Assembly (NCBI RefSeq): GCF_007859855.1
Contig: NZ_SJPK01000007.1
Location: forward strand, 148,542-212,541
DNA length: 64,000 nucleotides
DNA from: Allorhodopirellula solitaria
GTDB lineage: Bacteria; Planctomycetota; Planctomycetia; Pirellulales; Pirellulaceae
Direction: 5' to 3'
Both the position numbers and the translations under genes were made by a program. Under the pieces are notes generated by a model. That model saw only the letters and a program-made list of their open reading frames with translations. It was not told where the DNA came from and made no database searches. Within the stretch, counting starts at the first letter, position 1, and each line of letters opens with the position of its first letter. Shown in pieces: positions 25,915-34,942 of the stretch.

Positions 25915-26808
25915 ATGGTCGAACCGTCGGATGTCGCTTGGCTGCCGGGCGAACGGGATTATCAAATTGGCCTGGCGGGCGGCAAATTGGTGTGCCGCAA
26001 CCCCAAGGGCAAGACGCTCGCGTCGGTGCCGAAATGGTTGAAGGAATCCGAAACGGCAGAATCCCTGCGGGCCCTCGCCGAATGGCTCGACGATCACCGC
26101 AACGAATGCTTGCTCCGCGTCGAGCGTTGGATGTTGCGGTCGCTGCCGATCCCGCGTGATGTCCTCCAAGAAATCTGGCCGGACCCAGATTGGCGGTCCA
26201 GCTTGGAGAACCTCGTCGTCGCGCCAGTCGATGCCAAGGGCAAACCTGATTTCGAAAAAACAGGCCTGCTCCGCGACGTCGAGACTAAACGCGGATTCGG
26301 CGTGATCGATCTCGATGGCGAGACCCAGTGGCACAAGTCGCCTGCGGTCATGATGCCGCATCCGATCTTGATCGCCGACCTCGCCGAACTGCGGGAACTC
26401 GCCAGCGACCTGTCGATCTCACAAACGATCGATCAACTCTATCGCCCCGTCAATCAACCCACCGCCGAGCAAACGGAGTTGAAGTCAATCGACGATTACT
26501 CCGGCGGCATGTTCGAACAGCTCAATTTTGCGTTGTCTCTCTGCCGGCGACTCGGGTATCCCGTTCGCGGTGGCTACGCAACCTGCCGAATCTGGGAAAA
26601 CGACACGTTGATCGAGGCTCGCTACTACGTCGGTGACGAGTACCCGGAATCGGAAACCTACACCGGGCAGCTCGTGTTCGTCGATGCCAGCGAACGGGCG
26701 GTCAAGATCGCTGACCTCGGTGCGGTCACGTTCAGCGAAGGAGTACGGATGGCATCGGCGATCTATGCGAAACGGAAGGTCGAAGAGTCAGCGGAGAAAA
26801 CGGCATGA
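25915..26808 (+). CDS. DUF4132 (MolR-like) domain protein
   Basis: 297 residues, ATG at 25915 with GAGGTGGA just upstream. The chain reads as the DUF4132 domain found at the C-terminus of E. coli MolR/YehI: GKTLASVPKWLKESETAESLRALAEWLDDHR, then the helical ERWMLRSLPIPRDVLQEIWPDP, then MMPHPILIADLAELRELASDLSISQTIDQLYRP, matching the family's HPL...W...L..Y.I.QPF.QL.RP ending. No WGR domain is present, so it is a stand-alone version. The stop overlaps the start of the 1717-residue gene (ATGA, 4 bp), so the two are translationally coupled. It is the first gene of the YehI/L/M/P/Q-like cluster. Biochemical function is unknown. Confidence 0.72.
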   Translation: MVEPSDVAWLPGERDYQIGLAGGKLVCRNPKGKTLASVPKWLKESETAESLRALAEWLDDHRNECLLRVERWMLRSLPIPRDVLQEIWPDPDWRSSLENLVVAPVDAKGKPDFEKTGLLRDVETKRGFGVIDLDGETQWHKSPAVMMPHPILIADLAELRELASDLSISQTIDQLYRPVNQPTAEQTELKSIDDYSGGMFEQLNFALSLCRRLGYPVRGGYATCRIWENDTLIEARYYVGDEYPESETYTGQLVFVDASERAVKIADLGAVTFSEGVRMASAIYAKRKVEESAEKTA

Positions 26809-29800
26809 GCAGCGTGAAATCGAAACCAACCAAAGCAAAAAAGAGAACCGCTCAACAGGTGCGTTGGGATGCCCAGTTGGCTGCGGGAGGGATGGTGGCT
26901 GCGTCGGCCAAGGTCGATCAGAATGCCACCGAGAAGGTAGTCGCACGACGTTACACCGGAGCGGCACTGGGAGGCCGCGTGGTCGTTCGTTTGAGCGCCG
27001 ACCGACTGGGCCCCGCCGAAGACTTGGCGATGGAATTCCTCGGCCTGCAGCCCGCGGGTGAGAGCAAGCCGATTGGACAGCAGAGTCGCCAGGCACTTGG
27101 CTTTGCCAGCTGGGCGTTGATCCATCATCCCGAGAATGCCAAAGATGCGCTCGTGTTGGTCAAGCGGATCAAAGCGGCAGCGCGGAAGGCGAAGTCGAAA
27201 CCCGGCCACGCCATGGATGCCTTCGTGGAGATGGCTGGCGAGCTCAACCGCTCGGTGCGGCATTTCCTGCCTCCGTTTTGGGAGGAAGCGGCGAGGATTT
27301 ATAAAGACCTAGGCAACACCACCTACGCCGGGCGCGCGATCGGCAAAGCGTTGGAGGCCGAACGGGTTCACTCCCTCGCGGTCGATCCCATTCGGCGCCG
27401 CGATGCTGTGCTCGAGTTCACCCTCAGTGGCTGCCTCTCGGGGAAGGCATTGACGGAGTACACACGCGATCTGGCCAATCAGTTCGAGCCAGCCGAGGCT
27501 TTTGAAACGCTACTGGATTTAATGGTACGACGGACCATGGGCGGGATGCCACCGATGGCGACCGCGGCCAAGGATCTCGCCAAGTTCGCCAAAGCTGCCG
27601 ACCGGGATCCCGACACCGAAGTCGACGCGTTCTTGCTGGCGGTTATCTCATCGCCAGCGATGTCGCGGACATCGATGCAATTTTGGAAATCGGTCAAGAA
27701 GAACGTCGCCCGGATCGTCAAGCAGGACGACACGTTCGCGATGTGGTTACTCGCCCATACCGACCCACAGTCGTCCTACCAAGGCGACAGCCCCGTGTGG
27801 GCTTGGTTGGATTTGCTCGACACGTGGAATGTCTTGCCGCTGCTGGGCCGACCCACTTCCGATCTGCCCGAGGACGTTGAAATTCCTGGCGGACGGGCGG
27901 GCTGGATCGGTCGGCTCGCGTCGGTCGAGTCGTCGCCGAACTCTCGGGTCTTTGATCTCATCGCGTTGACGGCGGACGTGATCCGAGACGAAGCCGTTGC
28001 CATTGCGTTGGATCGTCGCGGGTACTACGGCGGTGTGCTCGATGTGGATGTGATCGAGCTGATGCTGGAACTCGAACTTCCGATCGCCGTTGCCGCCGAT
28101 CACCGCGAACTGAATTTTGATGGTTGGCTGCGGGCCGACGTCGATCATGACCGGCGCAACTCGCAATTGACTCACGTGATCGCTGACGAGCGATTTGGAC
28201 CCAAGGTCTACTCGCAACTGGAGTCCTTGGTCACCTTCACGGGCAGCACGCCGCGTCGGCATTCGTATGGCCGGGCGGTGCCGGCCCAGCGTAGCTTTGA
28301 AGCCGCCGCGGCTGATCATGCGGCCGTCCGCGAACTGTGGTGGCGGTTCCTCGATGACCACGTCAAGAATCTCGAATCGGGAGGACTCTGCGACGTCGAG
28401 GAAAGCCTCAACGTACTCGCCAAATGTGCCGGCCGGACAACGGGCGAGCAATTTCCCGAACTCGGCCCGCGATTGTCCAAGGTCGATTTCGTGGCGGCGC
28501 TCACGCGAACGCTCGCCGCCGGCGTGCTCGACGAATACGGCTGGCCCGCCCTCGACGCGTTCGGTGATGAGCGGAAACTCCCTCGCATCTCCGAGCACCG
28601 CTCCAAAGCTGTCGCTAGCTTTCCGTACCTGACGATGGTGGTCGATGGGAAGGTAGAGTCGTTCGGACCGGACGGCCATCAAACACTCGGTGAATTCCAA
28701 TTGGAAAAGGACCAGCATCTCGAGAAAATCATTCGCGTGCGCGATGACGCAGTAATCGGGTTGCTCGATAGAGGAACGGGCTATGAATACAAACTGGCTT
28801 GGTTGAGCGAAGGTGGCCAGGCAAAAGCGACCAGTCAGTATTTCTATGGGCTCAACGTCGACAGAATGATGCCCTGTGATGGTGGCGTGTTCTACGGCAC
28901 TCGGGTGCTCCACAGCGGTGACGATGTGCTACCCGAATCGCAACATTGGTTCTCCGACGGGGAGCGATTCTGGAATCAGAAGAATTTGTACAGGGCCTGG
29001 AACGAGTTCGATACCGATGAAGAAGAATCCGCGGCCGAGGCCGCAAAACGTTTGGGTCTGCAGGAGATCGACCCCGCCACGGGTAAAGCGATCCGTGATA
29101 GCGTCCCGGCATGGTTCGAGCAGAATCTGCCTGCGGGCGGGAAGATCCATTGGACGATGTCGCACCTGATGCCGGCACCGAGTTCGCTGAAACAATCACC
29201 ACTCGGTGTTGCCGGTGGCATGCTAGGTCTGCGTGTGGTTCGGCGGCGGGACCAGCAATTCGAAAGCTGCGGCGTCGATGGACGCCGCGTCGTGCTGGCA
29301 CCCTCGGCCGACGCGGGCATGCACTGTGCCGCAGCGATCGTGGACCGACCGGCCAGCGATTCGTATTGGTGTGTTTCCAATCAGGACGAACTCATTGACA
29401 TCGACTCCGGCATTCGAATTGCCTCGCTCAAGGGGAACCTGAGTCGATACCGAGAAGGCCAGCCGATCGGGTTGCCGCCCCTGTTCTTGCACTTCTTTCA
29501 GATTCGTTGCGCGGCGAGTTCGACCAAACTGCGAAAGGTGACCGCAGCGCAGTCGAAGAAACTCTTCGCGGCGGGTGCTGTCGAGCATGAAGCGTTGAAG
29601 ATCAAGGAAGACCCCAAGCATCCCGATGCCAATCGAACTGCCTGCGCCACCGCAGTGAGCAAGCTACTGCCGAAGGCGCCGCCGCGTCTCGTGCGCGGCG
29701 TGGCTCGCATCGCCCGCCTCGCCGCAGTGGAACAAATCTCGCTCGACAAATTGACACGAGCCGTGATGGGGATCGCAGACGAGGGCTCGGCATCAACCGC

Positions 29801-31958
29801 AACGGAATCGAAGAAAAAGACTCCTCTGGCGTCTGACAAAGCCATTGGTGCGGGGCTGTCAGAACTGTTCGTTGCGTTCGCTCCGTCGATCATTCCTCAA
29901 AGCTACCGAGGCCGATACCACGATACGGTCGATCCCAAACAGTTGACGACCATTGTTGACTTCCTTCGTGGTGGTGATGTCGAAACGATGCCCAAAGGTG
30001 ACAACTGGTACTTTGGCTTGATCGACGATGCGGCCGCAGTGGCGTGGAAAGTGTTCTGGCAACACGCACATGAGGGCGCCGACGCCGGGACACCGGTGGG
30101 CAAGCGACTGACAGGGGCCTGGCTCGACGCTTTGCGATTTATCGCAGACGGAGGGCTCTTGGATCTGCCAGGTAAACTGGTAGTCCACGTCGCGGCGGCT
30201 CCCGATAAAGCGGCTGCCAAAAAACTCGGCAAGGCGGGCAAGTACCCGAGCGATGAACGGCCAGCCGCGTTCGTGGAGGCGAAAACTCGACACATTGCTT
30301 ATAAGGTCGGTAACTACATGGCCGAGAAAGTCGTGATCTTGTCCTATGCCGAGTCTGGAAATCCCAAACCACCGAAGAGTTTTGTGATCGAGCACACCGT
30401 GCCTTTACAAAAACGCTGGGGTGGCGATCCCCTGCGGCGGTTTGTCGATGCGGTCGGCGACGTGGAAACTCTGCCGCTGATCCCCGCTGAGATGCTCGAC
30501 GCCGCGGCGGAGAAACTTGGTGTCACGCCCATCGAAGTCGCACTCGGTTGGATGGGAAATTTCCGTACAGTCGCGTACGGTCAAGAGAAACTGACCAAGG
30601 AACTGCGATCCCACTACGGTTGGAAAGTCAACGAGATCAAGGCCGCTGTGGTAGCGGCCGATGCTGATCCCGTTTCCCTCTCAGTCGTGGCCGAAGGGTG
30701 TCGTCGCAGTAGTGTCGGTGCGTTGGGCAAGAGCGTCGAGTTGGCGTTTCGTTTCATGGTCGATGCGTGGCAACAAGCCCGCAAGGTGTCGGTGAAGTTG
30801 CCCGCCGATTTGATCGGTAAGATGCAGTCGGTTCGGGCTGGCTATCAGACGCTCAATACGAAACTGCTCTGCGATCTACTAGCCGATCCGGCGGCGTCTC
30901 CCGTGCTCCAGCCTCGAGAACTGCATTTCGCCTATGGAACGAAGTATCGTCAGCAGGTACTCAGCGGCACGCTAACGCCGCCGATGACGTTCAGTATCGA
31001 TGCGGTGCTGCCGAATCTCCCGGCGGCGATCGCGTTTGTGAACTACCAATTGCCACACGGAGACGAAGCGAGAAAGAAAATTCCGGCGTTGATCGATGCG
31101 GTACGAGAATACCTCGACAATCCCAACGTGGTTCTGCCGATGGGGTGCCGCCGAACCGAACCCTACCACACCGATCAAACCACCGACGTCGACGGAACCA
31201 TTGAGAAATTTTCGGCTATGATCGCCAAGTGCGAACAGACCGCCGAGGGCTTCTACACCTTCGACAGCGGCCTGATCGTTGGCGCCGTGATGCCACCGGC
31301 GGTGGATCAATGGTTCCGCCCTGCCCGACTGCACACGGACAAAGAGGATGCCGCTCTGCTCGTTGCCGCCGCACTGACGTTTGATTGGGAAACCGATGGA
31401 ACCGCGCATCTCCAGTTCGCTGAGATGGTGCGAGCCATGCGAGGCGAGGAGCTAACGAATATTCGCCAGGGCAACCGCGATGACGACTCATCCATTGCCG
31501 AAGGGCAATGGGAACAGGATCCACGAATCTCCGCAGCCGATACCGTCGCCAAGGTGAAGAAGAAGCTCAAAGTCAGCGAAGACGCCGCTGCGTTGTACCT
31601 GCAGATTCTCGCCCTTCACGACTGTACCAATGCGAACCTAAAAAGATGGAATGGCTGGACCACCACGCAATTGAAGGCGGCGACATCGGAATTGGTCGAA
31701 AGCGAATATCTCGTCTCGGCCAAACGCAGTCGCGCCGGACGCGATGCGTTCCTGCCCGGTGGTTGGGAGCCCTTGAAATTACCGAATCTACCCATCGAGA
31801 GCTGGAAACTGACGATGTTCGGGTACGAGAACACCGATCGATTGCGCGGTGGTTACGCCAATCTAATCGTTTGCCCACGCCGCGTCGGCGATCAATTCCG
31901 GCTGGCCTGGCAGCGGGTTTGCGACGGAGACCCACCCAAATACGAAGAGACCCTCTAG
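26805..31958 (+). CDS. 1717-residue protein of a MolR/YehI-type cluster
   Basis: Start ATG at 26805 overlaps the previous stop. The N-terminus is Lys-rich (KSKPTKAKKRTAQQVRWD). Helical segments fill about 60-500. A beta-rich region of about 600-900 has short repeats such as DGKVESFGPDGHQTLG, IIRVRDDAVIGLLDRGTGYEYKLAWL, MMPCDGGVFYGTRVLHSGDDV and GRRVVLAPSADAG, which look like blades of a beta-propeller (inference from the pattern, not a family match). The C-terminal third is alpha/beta, ending in a winged-helix-like segment (TTTQLKAATSELVESEYLV). No signal peptide or membrane segment is seen, so it is cytoplasmic. In E. coli the corresponding position is taken by large MolR/YehI proteins. Repeat array B starts 6 bp after the stop, separating this gene from the ATPase gene. 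Confidence 0.6.
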   Translation: MSSVKSKPTKAKKRTAQQVRWDAQLAAGGMVAASAKVDQNATEKVVARRYTGAALGGRVVVRLSADRLGPAEDLAMEFLGLQPAGESKPIGQQSRQALGFASWALIHHPENAKDALVLVKRIKAAARKAKSKPGHAMDAFVEMAGELNRSVRHFLPPFWEEAARIYKDLGNTTYAGRAIGKALEAERVHSLAVDPIRRRDAVLEFTLSGCLSGKALTEYTRDLANQFEPAEAFETLLDLMVRRTMGGMPPMATAAKDLAKFAKAADRDPDTEVDAFLLAVISSPAMSRTSMQFWKSVKKNVARIVKQDDTFAMWLLAHTDPQSSYQGDSPVWAWLDLLDTWNVLPLLGRPTSDLPEDVEIPGGRAGWIGRLASVESSPNSRVFDLIALTADVIRDEAVAIALDRRGYYGGVLDVDVIELMLELELPIAVAADHRELNFDGWLRADVDHDRRNSQLTHVIADERFGPKVYSQLESLVTFTGSTPRRHSYGRAVPAQRSFEAAAADHAAVRELWWRFLDDHVKNLESGGLCDVEESLNVLAKCAGRTTGEQFPELGPRLSKVDFVAALTRTLAAGVLDEYGWPALDAFGDERKLPRISEHRSKAVASFPYLTMVVDGKVESFGPDGHQTLGEFQLEKDQHLEKIIRVRDDAVIGLLDRGTGYEYKLAWLSEGGQAKATSQYFYGLNVDRMMPCDGGVFYGTRVLHSGDDVLPESQHWFSDGERFWNQKNLYRAWNEFDTDEEESAAEAAKRLGLQEIDPATGKAIRDSVPAWFEQNLPAGGKIHWTMSHLMPAPSSLKQSPLGVAGGMLGLRVVRRRDQQFESCGVDGRRVVLAPSADAGMHCAAAIVDRPASDSYWCVSNQDELIDIDSGIRIASLKGNLSRYREGQPIGLPPLFLHFFQIRCAASSTKLRKVTAAQSKKLFAAGAVEHEALKIKEDPKHPDANRTACATAVSKLLPKAPPRLVRGVARIARLAAVEQISLDKLTRAVMGIADEGSASTATESKKKTPLASDKAIGAGLSELFVAFAPSIIPQSYRGRYHDTVDPKQLTTIVDFLRGGDVETMPKGDNWYFGLIDDAAAVAWKVFWQHAHEGADAGTPVGKRLTGAWLDALRFIADGGLLDLPGKLVVHVAAAPDKAAAKKLGKAGKYPSDERPAAFVEAKTRHIAYKVGNYMAEKVVILSYAESGNPKPPKSFVIEHTVPLQKRWGGDPLRRFVDAVGDVETLPLIPAEMLDAAAEKLGVTPIEVALGWMGNFRTVAYGQEKLTKELRSHYGWKVNEIKAAVVAADADPVSLSVVAEGCRRSSVGALGKSVELAFRFMVDAWQQARKVSVKLPADLIGKMQSVRAGYQTLNTKLLCDLLADPAASPVLQPRELHFAYGTKYRQQVLSGTLTPPMTFSIDAVLPNLPAAIAFVNYQLPHGDEARKKIPALIDAVREYLDNPNVVLPMGCRRTEPYHTDQTTDVDGTIEKFSAMIAKCEQTAEGFYTFDSGLIVGAVMPPAVDQWFRPARLHTDKEDAALLVAAALTFDWETDGTAHLQFAEMVRAMRGEELTNIRQGNRDDDSSIAEGQWEQDPRISAADTVAKVKKKLKVSEDAAALYLQILALHDCTNANLKRWNGWTTTQLKAATSELVESEYLVSAKRSRAGRDAFLPGGWEPLKLPNLPIESWKLTMFGYENTDRLRGGYANLIVCPRRVGDQFRLAWQRVCDGDPPKYEETL

Positions 31959-32493
31959 ATTCAACCCAGGGCGTTGCCCTGAGCTTTCATACCGCCGCCC
32001 CGTTCGGGGCCAAACAGAACCCCCGCCCCAGGGAGGGTAAACAGCCACGGCTCTCGCCCCAACGGGGCAGTCCTATGACAGCCCCAGGCAACGCCTGGGG
32101 AATCCGACGCCAACACATCACGCCAGCCCCAACGGGGCGGTCCTATTGACACACGCCACCCTATCGAGCGGACAGAAGGGCCGCCCCGTTGGGGCTACCA
32201 AACCGTCTCACCATTCAACCCAGGGCGTTGCCCTGGGCTTTCATACAGCCGCCCCGTTCGGGGCTAAACAGAAACGCCGCCCCAGGGAGGGTAAACAGCC
32301 ACGGCTCTCGCCCCAACGGGGCAGCCCTATGACAGCCCCAGGCAACACCTGGGGAATCCGACGCCAATACGTCACGCCAGCCCCAACGGGGCGGTCCTAT
32401 TGACACATGACACCCCATCGAGCGGACAGAAGGGCCGCCCACGTTGGGGCTACCAAACCGTCTCACCATTCAACCCTGGGCTTTCATACAGCC

Positions 32494-33034
32494 GCCCCGT
32501 TGGGGCTAAAACAGAACGGAGCTGGACATGTCGCAATCGCTCGCCAATGTCACATTGCATTTCGTGTTCTCAACGAAAAATCGACAACCGTTACTGCAAC
32601 CCGTGGGACTACGCAACGAACTCTACGCCTACATGGCAACGATCTTGACGGACAATGTCGACTCACCGGCGATCATCATTGGCGGTGTCAAAGACCACAT
32701 CCACGCCCTGGTCAATCTCAGTCGAAATCACGCGATCAAAGACGTCGTTCAAACAATGAAAACCGAAACCAGCAAATGGCTCAAGAAGCAATCAACCGAA
32801 CTGCGAAACTTCTCTTGGCAAGCGGGTTACGGCGTGTTTTCGGTAAGCCAATCCATCGTCCCCAATTGCAAAGGTTACATCGCCCACCAAGAGGCTCATC
32901 ATAAGAAGATCGACTTCCAAGACGAGTTCCGCAAGATGTGCAAGGACGCCGGAATCGAGATTGACGAACGGTATGTCTGGGATTGAACGCCATCGATATT
33001 CGCCACAAAACCACCCAATTCGCCCCAACGGGGC
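32494..33034 (+). mobile_element. IS200/REP-transposase-type element bounded by array palindromes
   Basis: Left boundary palindrome GCCCCGTTGGGGC at 32494-32506 and right boundary GCCCCAACGGGGC at 33022-33034 enclose only the transposase gene and short flanks. These are the palindromes that border the non-coding linker in neighbouring units, so the ordinary unit can be read as the same element without its gene. Exact cleavage sites cannot be fixed from one copy. Confidence 0.65.
32528..32986 (+). CDS. Y1 (HUH) tyrosine transposase, IS200/REP-associated type
   Basis: 152 residues, ATG at 32528 with GGAG 7 bp upstream. The HUH metal motif is H57-I-H59 (GGVKDHIHALVNL), and the nucleophile is Tyr117 in the YxxxQ helix GYIAHQEAHHKK. 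VTLHFVFSTKNRQPLL at the start is the usual first beta-strand of the family. All catalytic parts are intact, so it could be active. Enzymes of this family cut single-stranded DNA beside hairpins, forming a 5'-phosphotyrosine link; the REP-associated subgroup is domesticated to mobilise or maintain short palindromes. Being the only gene inside a six-unit palindrome array points to the REP-associated mode. No TnpB-like gene is present. Confidence 0.88.
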   Translation: MSQSLANVTLHFVFSTKNRQPLLQPVGLRNELYAYMATILTDNVDSPAIIIGGVKDHIHALVNLSRNHAIKDVVQTMKTETSKWLKKQSTELRNFSWQAGYGVFSVSQSIVPNCKGYIAHQEAHHKKIDFQDEFRKMCKDAGIEIDERYVWD

Positions 33035-33775
33035 AGCCCTATGACAGCCCCAGGCAACGCCTAGGGAATCCGACGCCAACACATCACGCCAGCCCCAACG
33101 GGGCGGTCCTATTGACACATGACACCCCATCGAGCGGACGGAAGGGCCGCCCCGTTGGGGCTACCAAACCGTCTCACCATTGGACCCAGGGCGTTGCCCT
33201 GGGCTTTCATACAGCCGCCCCGTTGGGGCTAAGACAGAAACGCCGCCCCCATGGAGGGCCAAACAGAAACGCCTCTCGCCCCAACGGGGCAGCCCTATGA
33301 CAGCCCCAGGCAACGCCTGGGGAATCCGACGCCAACACATCGCGCCAGCCCCAACGGGGCGGTCCTATTGACACACGTCACCCTATCGAGCGGACAGAAG
33401 GGCCGCCCCGTTGGGGCTACCAAACCGTCTCACCATTGGACCCAGGGCGTTGCCCTGGGCTTTCATACAACCGCCCCGTTGGGGCTAAACAGAAACGCCG
33501 CCCCAGGGAGGGTAAACAGCCACGGCTCTCGCCCCAACGGGGCGGTCCTATTGACACATGACGCCCCATGGAGCGGACGGAAGGGCCGCCCACGTTGGGG
33601 CTACCAAACCGTCTCACCATTGGACCCAGGGCGTTGCCCTGGGCTTTCATGCAGCCGCCCCGTTCGGGGCTGAACAGAAACGCCGCCCCGCTCGGGGCTA
33701 GCACTAAAACTTCGCCCCTGCGGGGGCTAAAACAAGCTAACTCATCCCTATTTCCATCCAAAGGTCGATTCAATC

Positions 33776-34942
33776 GTGGCTAAGAAAAAAGCGACATCCA
33801 GAGCGGCTTCGACTCGCGTGCAACTGCCGCCCGCGGAGGTTCGTTATGCGGAGGAACTCACTGCATTGTCGGCGTCCGACTCCGCTCCCCGGCCTGAGGG
33901 CTGGGCGCTGTCGCCGCAGGCGGTGGTGGACTTTATCTGTGGCAGCGATGGGGTGAAGGTCGGCAAGACCAAAGCGGGGGCGCGCGTGATCACGGAGAAG
34001 TTCGTGGGCCCGCGTGATATTGTTCAGCGATGTGTCGTGACGCTCGCCGGTGAACGAGGCTTGATGCTCGTCGGGGAACCGGGCACGGCCAAGTCGATGC
34101 TCGGCGAACTGCTCGCCGTCGCGATCAGCGGAACCGGCTCGCTCGCAGTCCAGGGGACCGCCGGGACGACTGAGGATCAAATTCGCTACGGCTGGAACTA
34201 TGCCATGCTGCTCGACCGCGGTCCGGTGCGGGAAGCGCTCGTGCCCTCGCCGGTGATGACGGCGATGCGAGACGGCAAGGTCGTCCGATTCGAAGAGATC
34301 ACTCGCTGCCTGCCGGAGGTCCAGGATGCCCTGATCTCGATCTTGAGCGAACGGCGATTGATGATTCCTGAAATGGATCAAGCGGGTGACGGGGAAGGTA
34401 ACAGTATCTTTGCGGCGCCCGGGTTTGCCATGATCGCGACTGCCAACTTGCGTGACCGCGGCGTTTCGGAGATGTCGGCAGCATTGAAGCGACGTTTCAA
34501 CTTCGAAACGATCGCGCCCATTGCTGACGAAGTCCGTGAGCGTGAATTGGTATCGACCCGCGCGGCCGCTCTGTTGGCGGAGACCGGTTCTCCCGTCGCG
34601 GTGGACCAATCACTGATCGAGTTGCTGGTCACGGTGTTCCGTGATCTGCGCAGCGGTCGCAGCGATGAGGGATGGCAGGTGACTCGGCCGAGCACGGTGA
34701 TGAGCACTGCCGAGGCGGTCGCGGTCGCTACAGCGATCACTCGTGAAAGTGTATTTTTCCCCAGTGGATTTGATCCGGTATCGCGAATGCCGGGACACCT
34801 GCTCGGCGTCGTCATGAAAGACGAAGCCAAGGACCGCGAACGATTGCTCGCCTATTGGGATGGACCGGTCCGGCGGCGAGCCGAAGACGGGGGCCCGCTG
34901 TGGAAGCGATTGGTGGAGCTGCGAGGGGACCTGGAGGAGTGA
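33776..34942 (+). CDS. MoxR-type AAA+ ATPase (YehL-like)
   Basis: 388 residues from GTG 33776 (reads MAKKKATSRA). Walker A is GEPGTAKS at 100-107, Walker B VVRFEE at 169-174, sensor 1 in ATANLRDRG (221-229), and the arginine-finger region is LKRRFNF (237-243). The typical MoxR segment VQDALISILSERRLMIPE is present. MoxR ATPases act as chaperone-like remodellers with vWA partners, often for metal or cofactor insertion. The stop and the next start share one base (TGATG), preceded by GGAGGAG, so it is tightly coupled to the DUF5682-vWA gene. Size and neighbours match E. coli YehL. It now lies behind array B, which may separate it from the promoter of the upstream genes. Confidence 0.88.
   Translation: MAKKKATSRAASTRVQLPPAEVRYAEELTALSASDSAPRPEGWALSPQAVVDFICGSDGVKVGKTKAGARVITEKFVGPRDIVQRCVVTLAGERGLMLVGEPGTAKSMLGELLAVAISGTGSLAVQGTAGTTEDQIRYGWNYAMLLDRGPVREALVPSPVMTAMRDGKVVRFEEITRCLPEVQDALISILSERRLMIPEMDQAGDGEGNSIFAAPGFAMIATANLRDRGVSEMSAALKRRFNFETIAPIADEVRERELVSTRAAALLAETGSPVAVDQSLIELLVTVFRDLRSGRSDEGWQVTRPSTVMSTAEAVAVATAITRESVFFPSGFDPVSRMPGHLLGVVMKDEAKDRERLLAYWDGPVRRRAEDGGPLWKRLVELRGDLEE

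Larger units (their letters stand above)
31965..33730. repeat. Palindromic repeat array B (about six units) hosting a Y1 transposase
   Basis: Units are marked by CCCAGGGCGTTGCCCTGGG at 31965, 32219, 33185, 33441 and 33625, with a shortened marker at 32471. Full units are 254-256 bp; the one from 33441 is internally deleted to 184 bp. Each full unit runs: marker, GCCCCGTTGGGGC, linker AAACAGAAACGCCGCCCC.., GCCCCAACGGGGC, CCCCAGGCAACGCCTGGGG, GCCCCAACGGGGC, then GCCGCCCCGTTGGGGCTACC. Read on the minus strand, the last palindrome has GTAG at its 5' edge, the mark of enterobacterial REP sequences. In the unit that starts at 32471 the linker is replaced by the transposase gene. The array begins 6 bp after one stop codon and ends 45 bp before the MoxR start. 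Confidence 0.88.

Noticed and set aside
31508-33673. Open frames through array B (for example 32146-32403, 32983-33300, 33251-33673)
   Set aside because: Same reason: repeated PAPTGRSY-type peptides mirror the palindromes, and none has a ribosome-binding site or family match.
31965-33730. CRISPR array
   Set aside because: The units are about 255 bp with several internal palindromes, without short unique spacers, and no cas gene is near.
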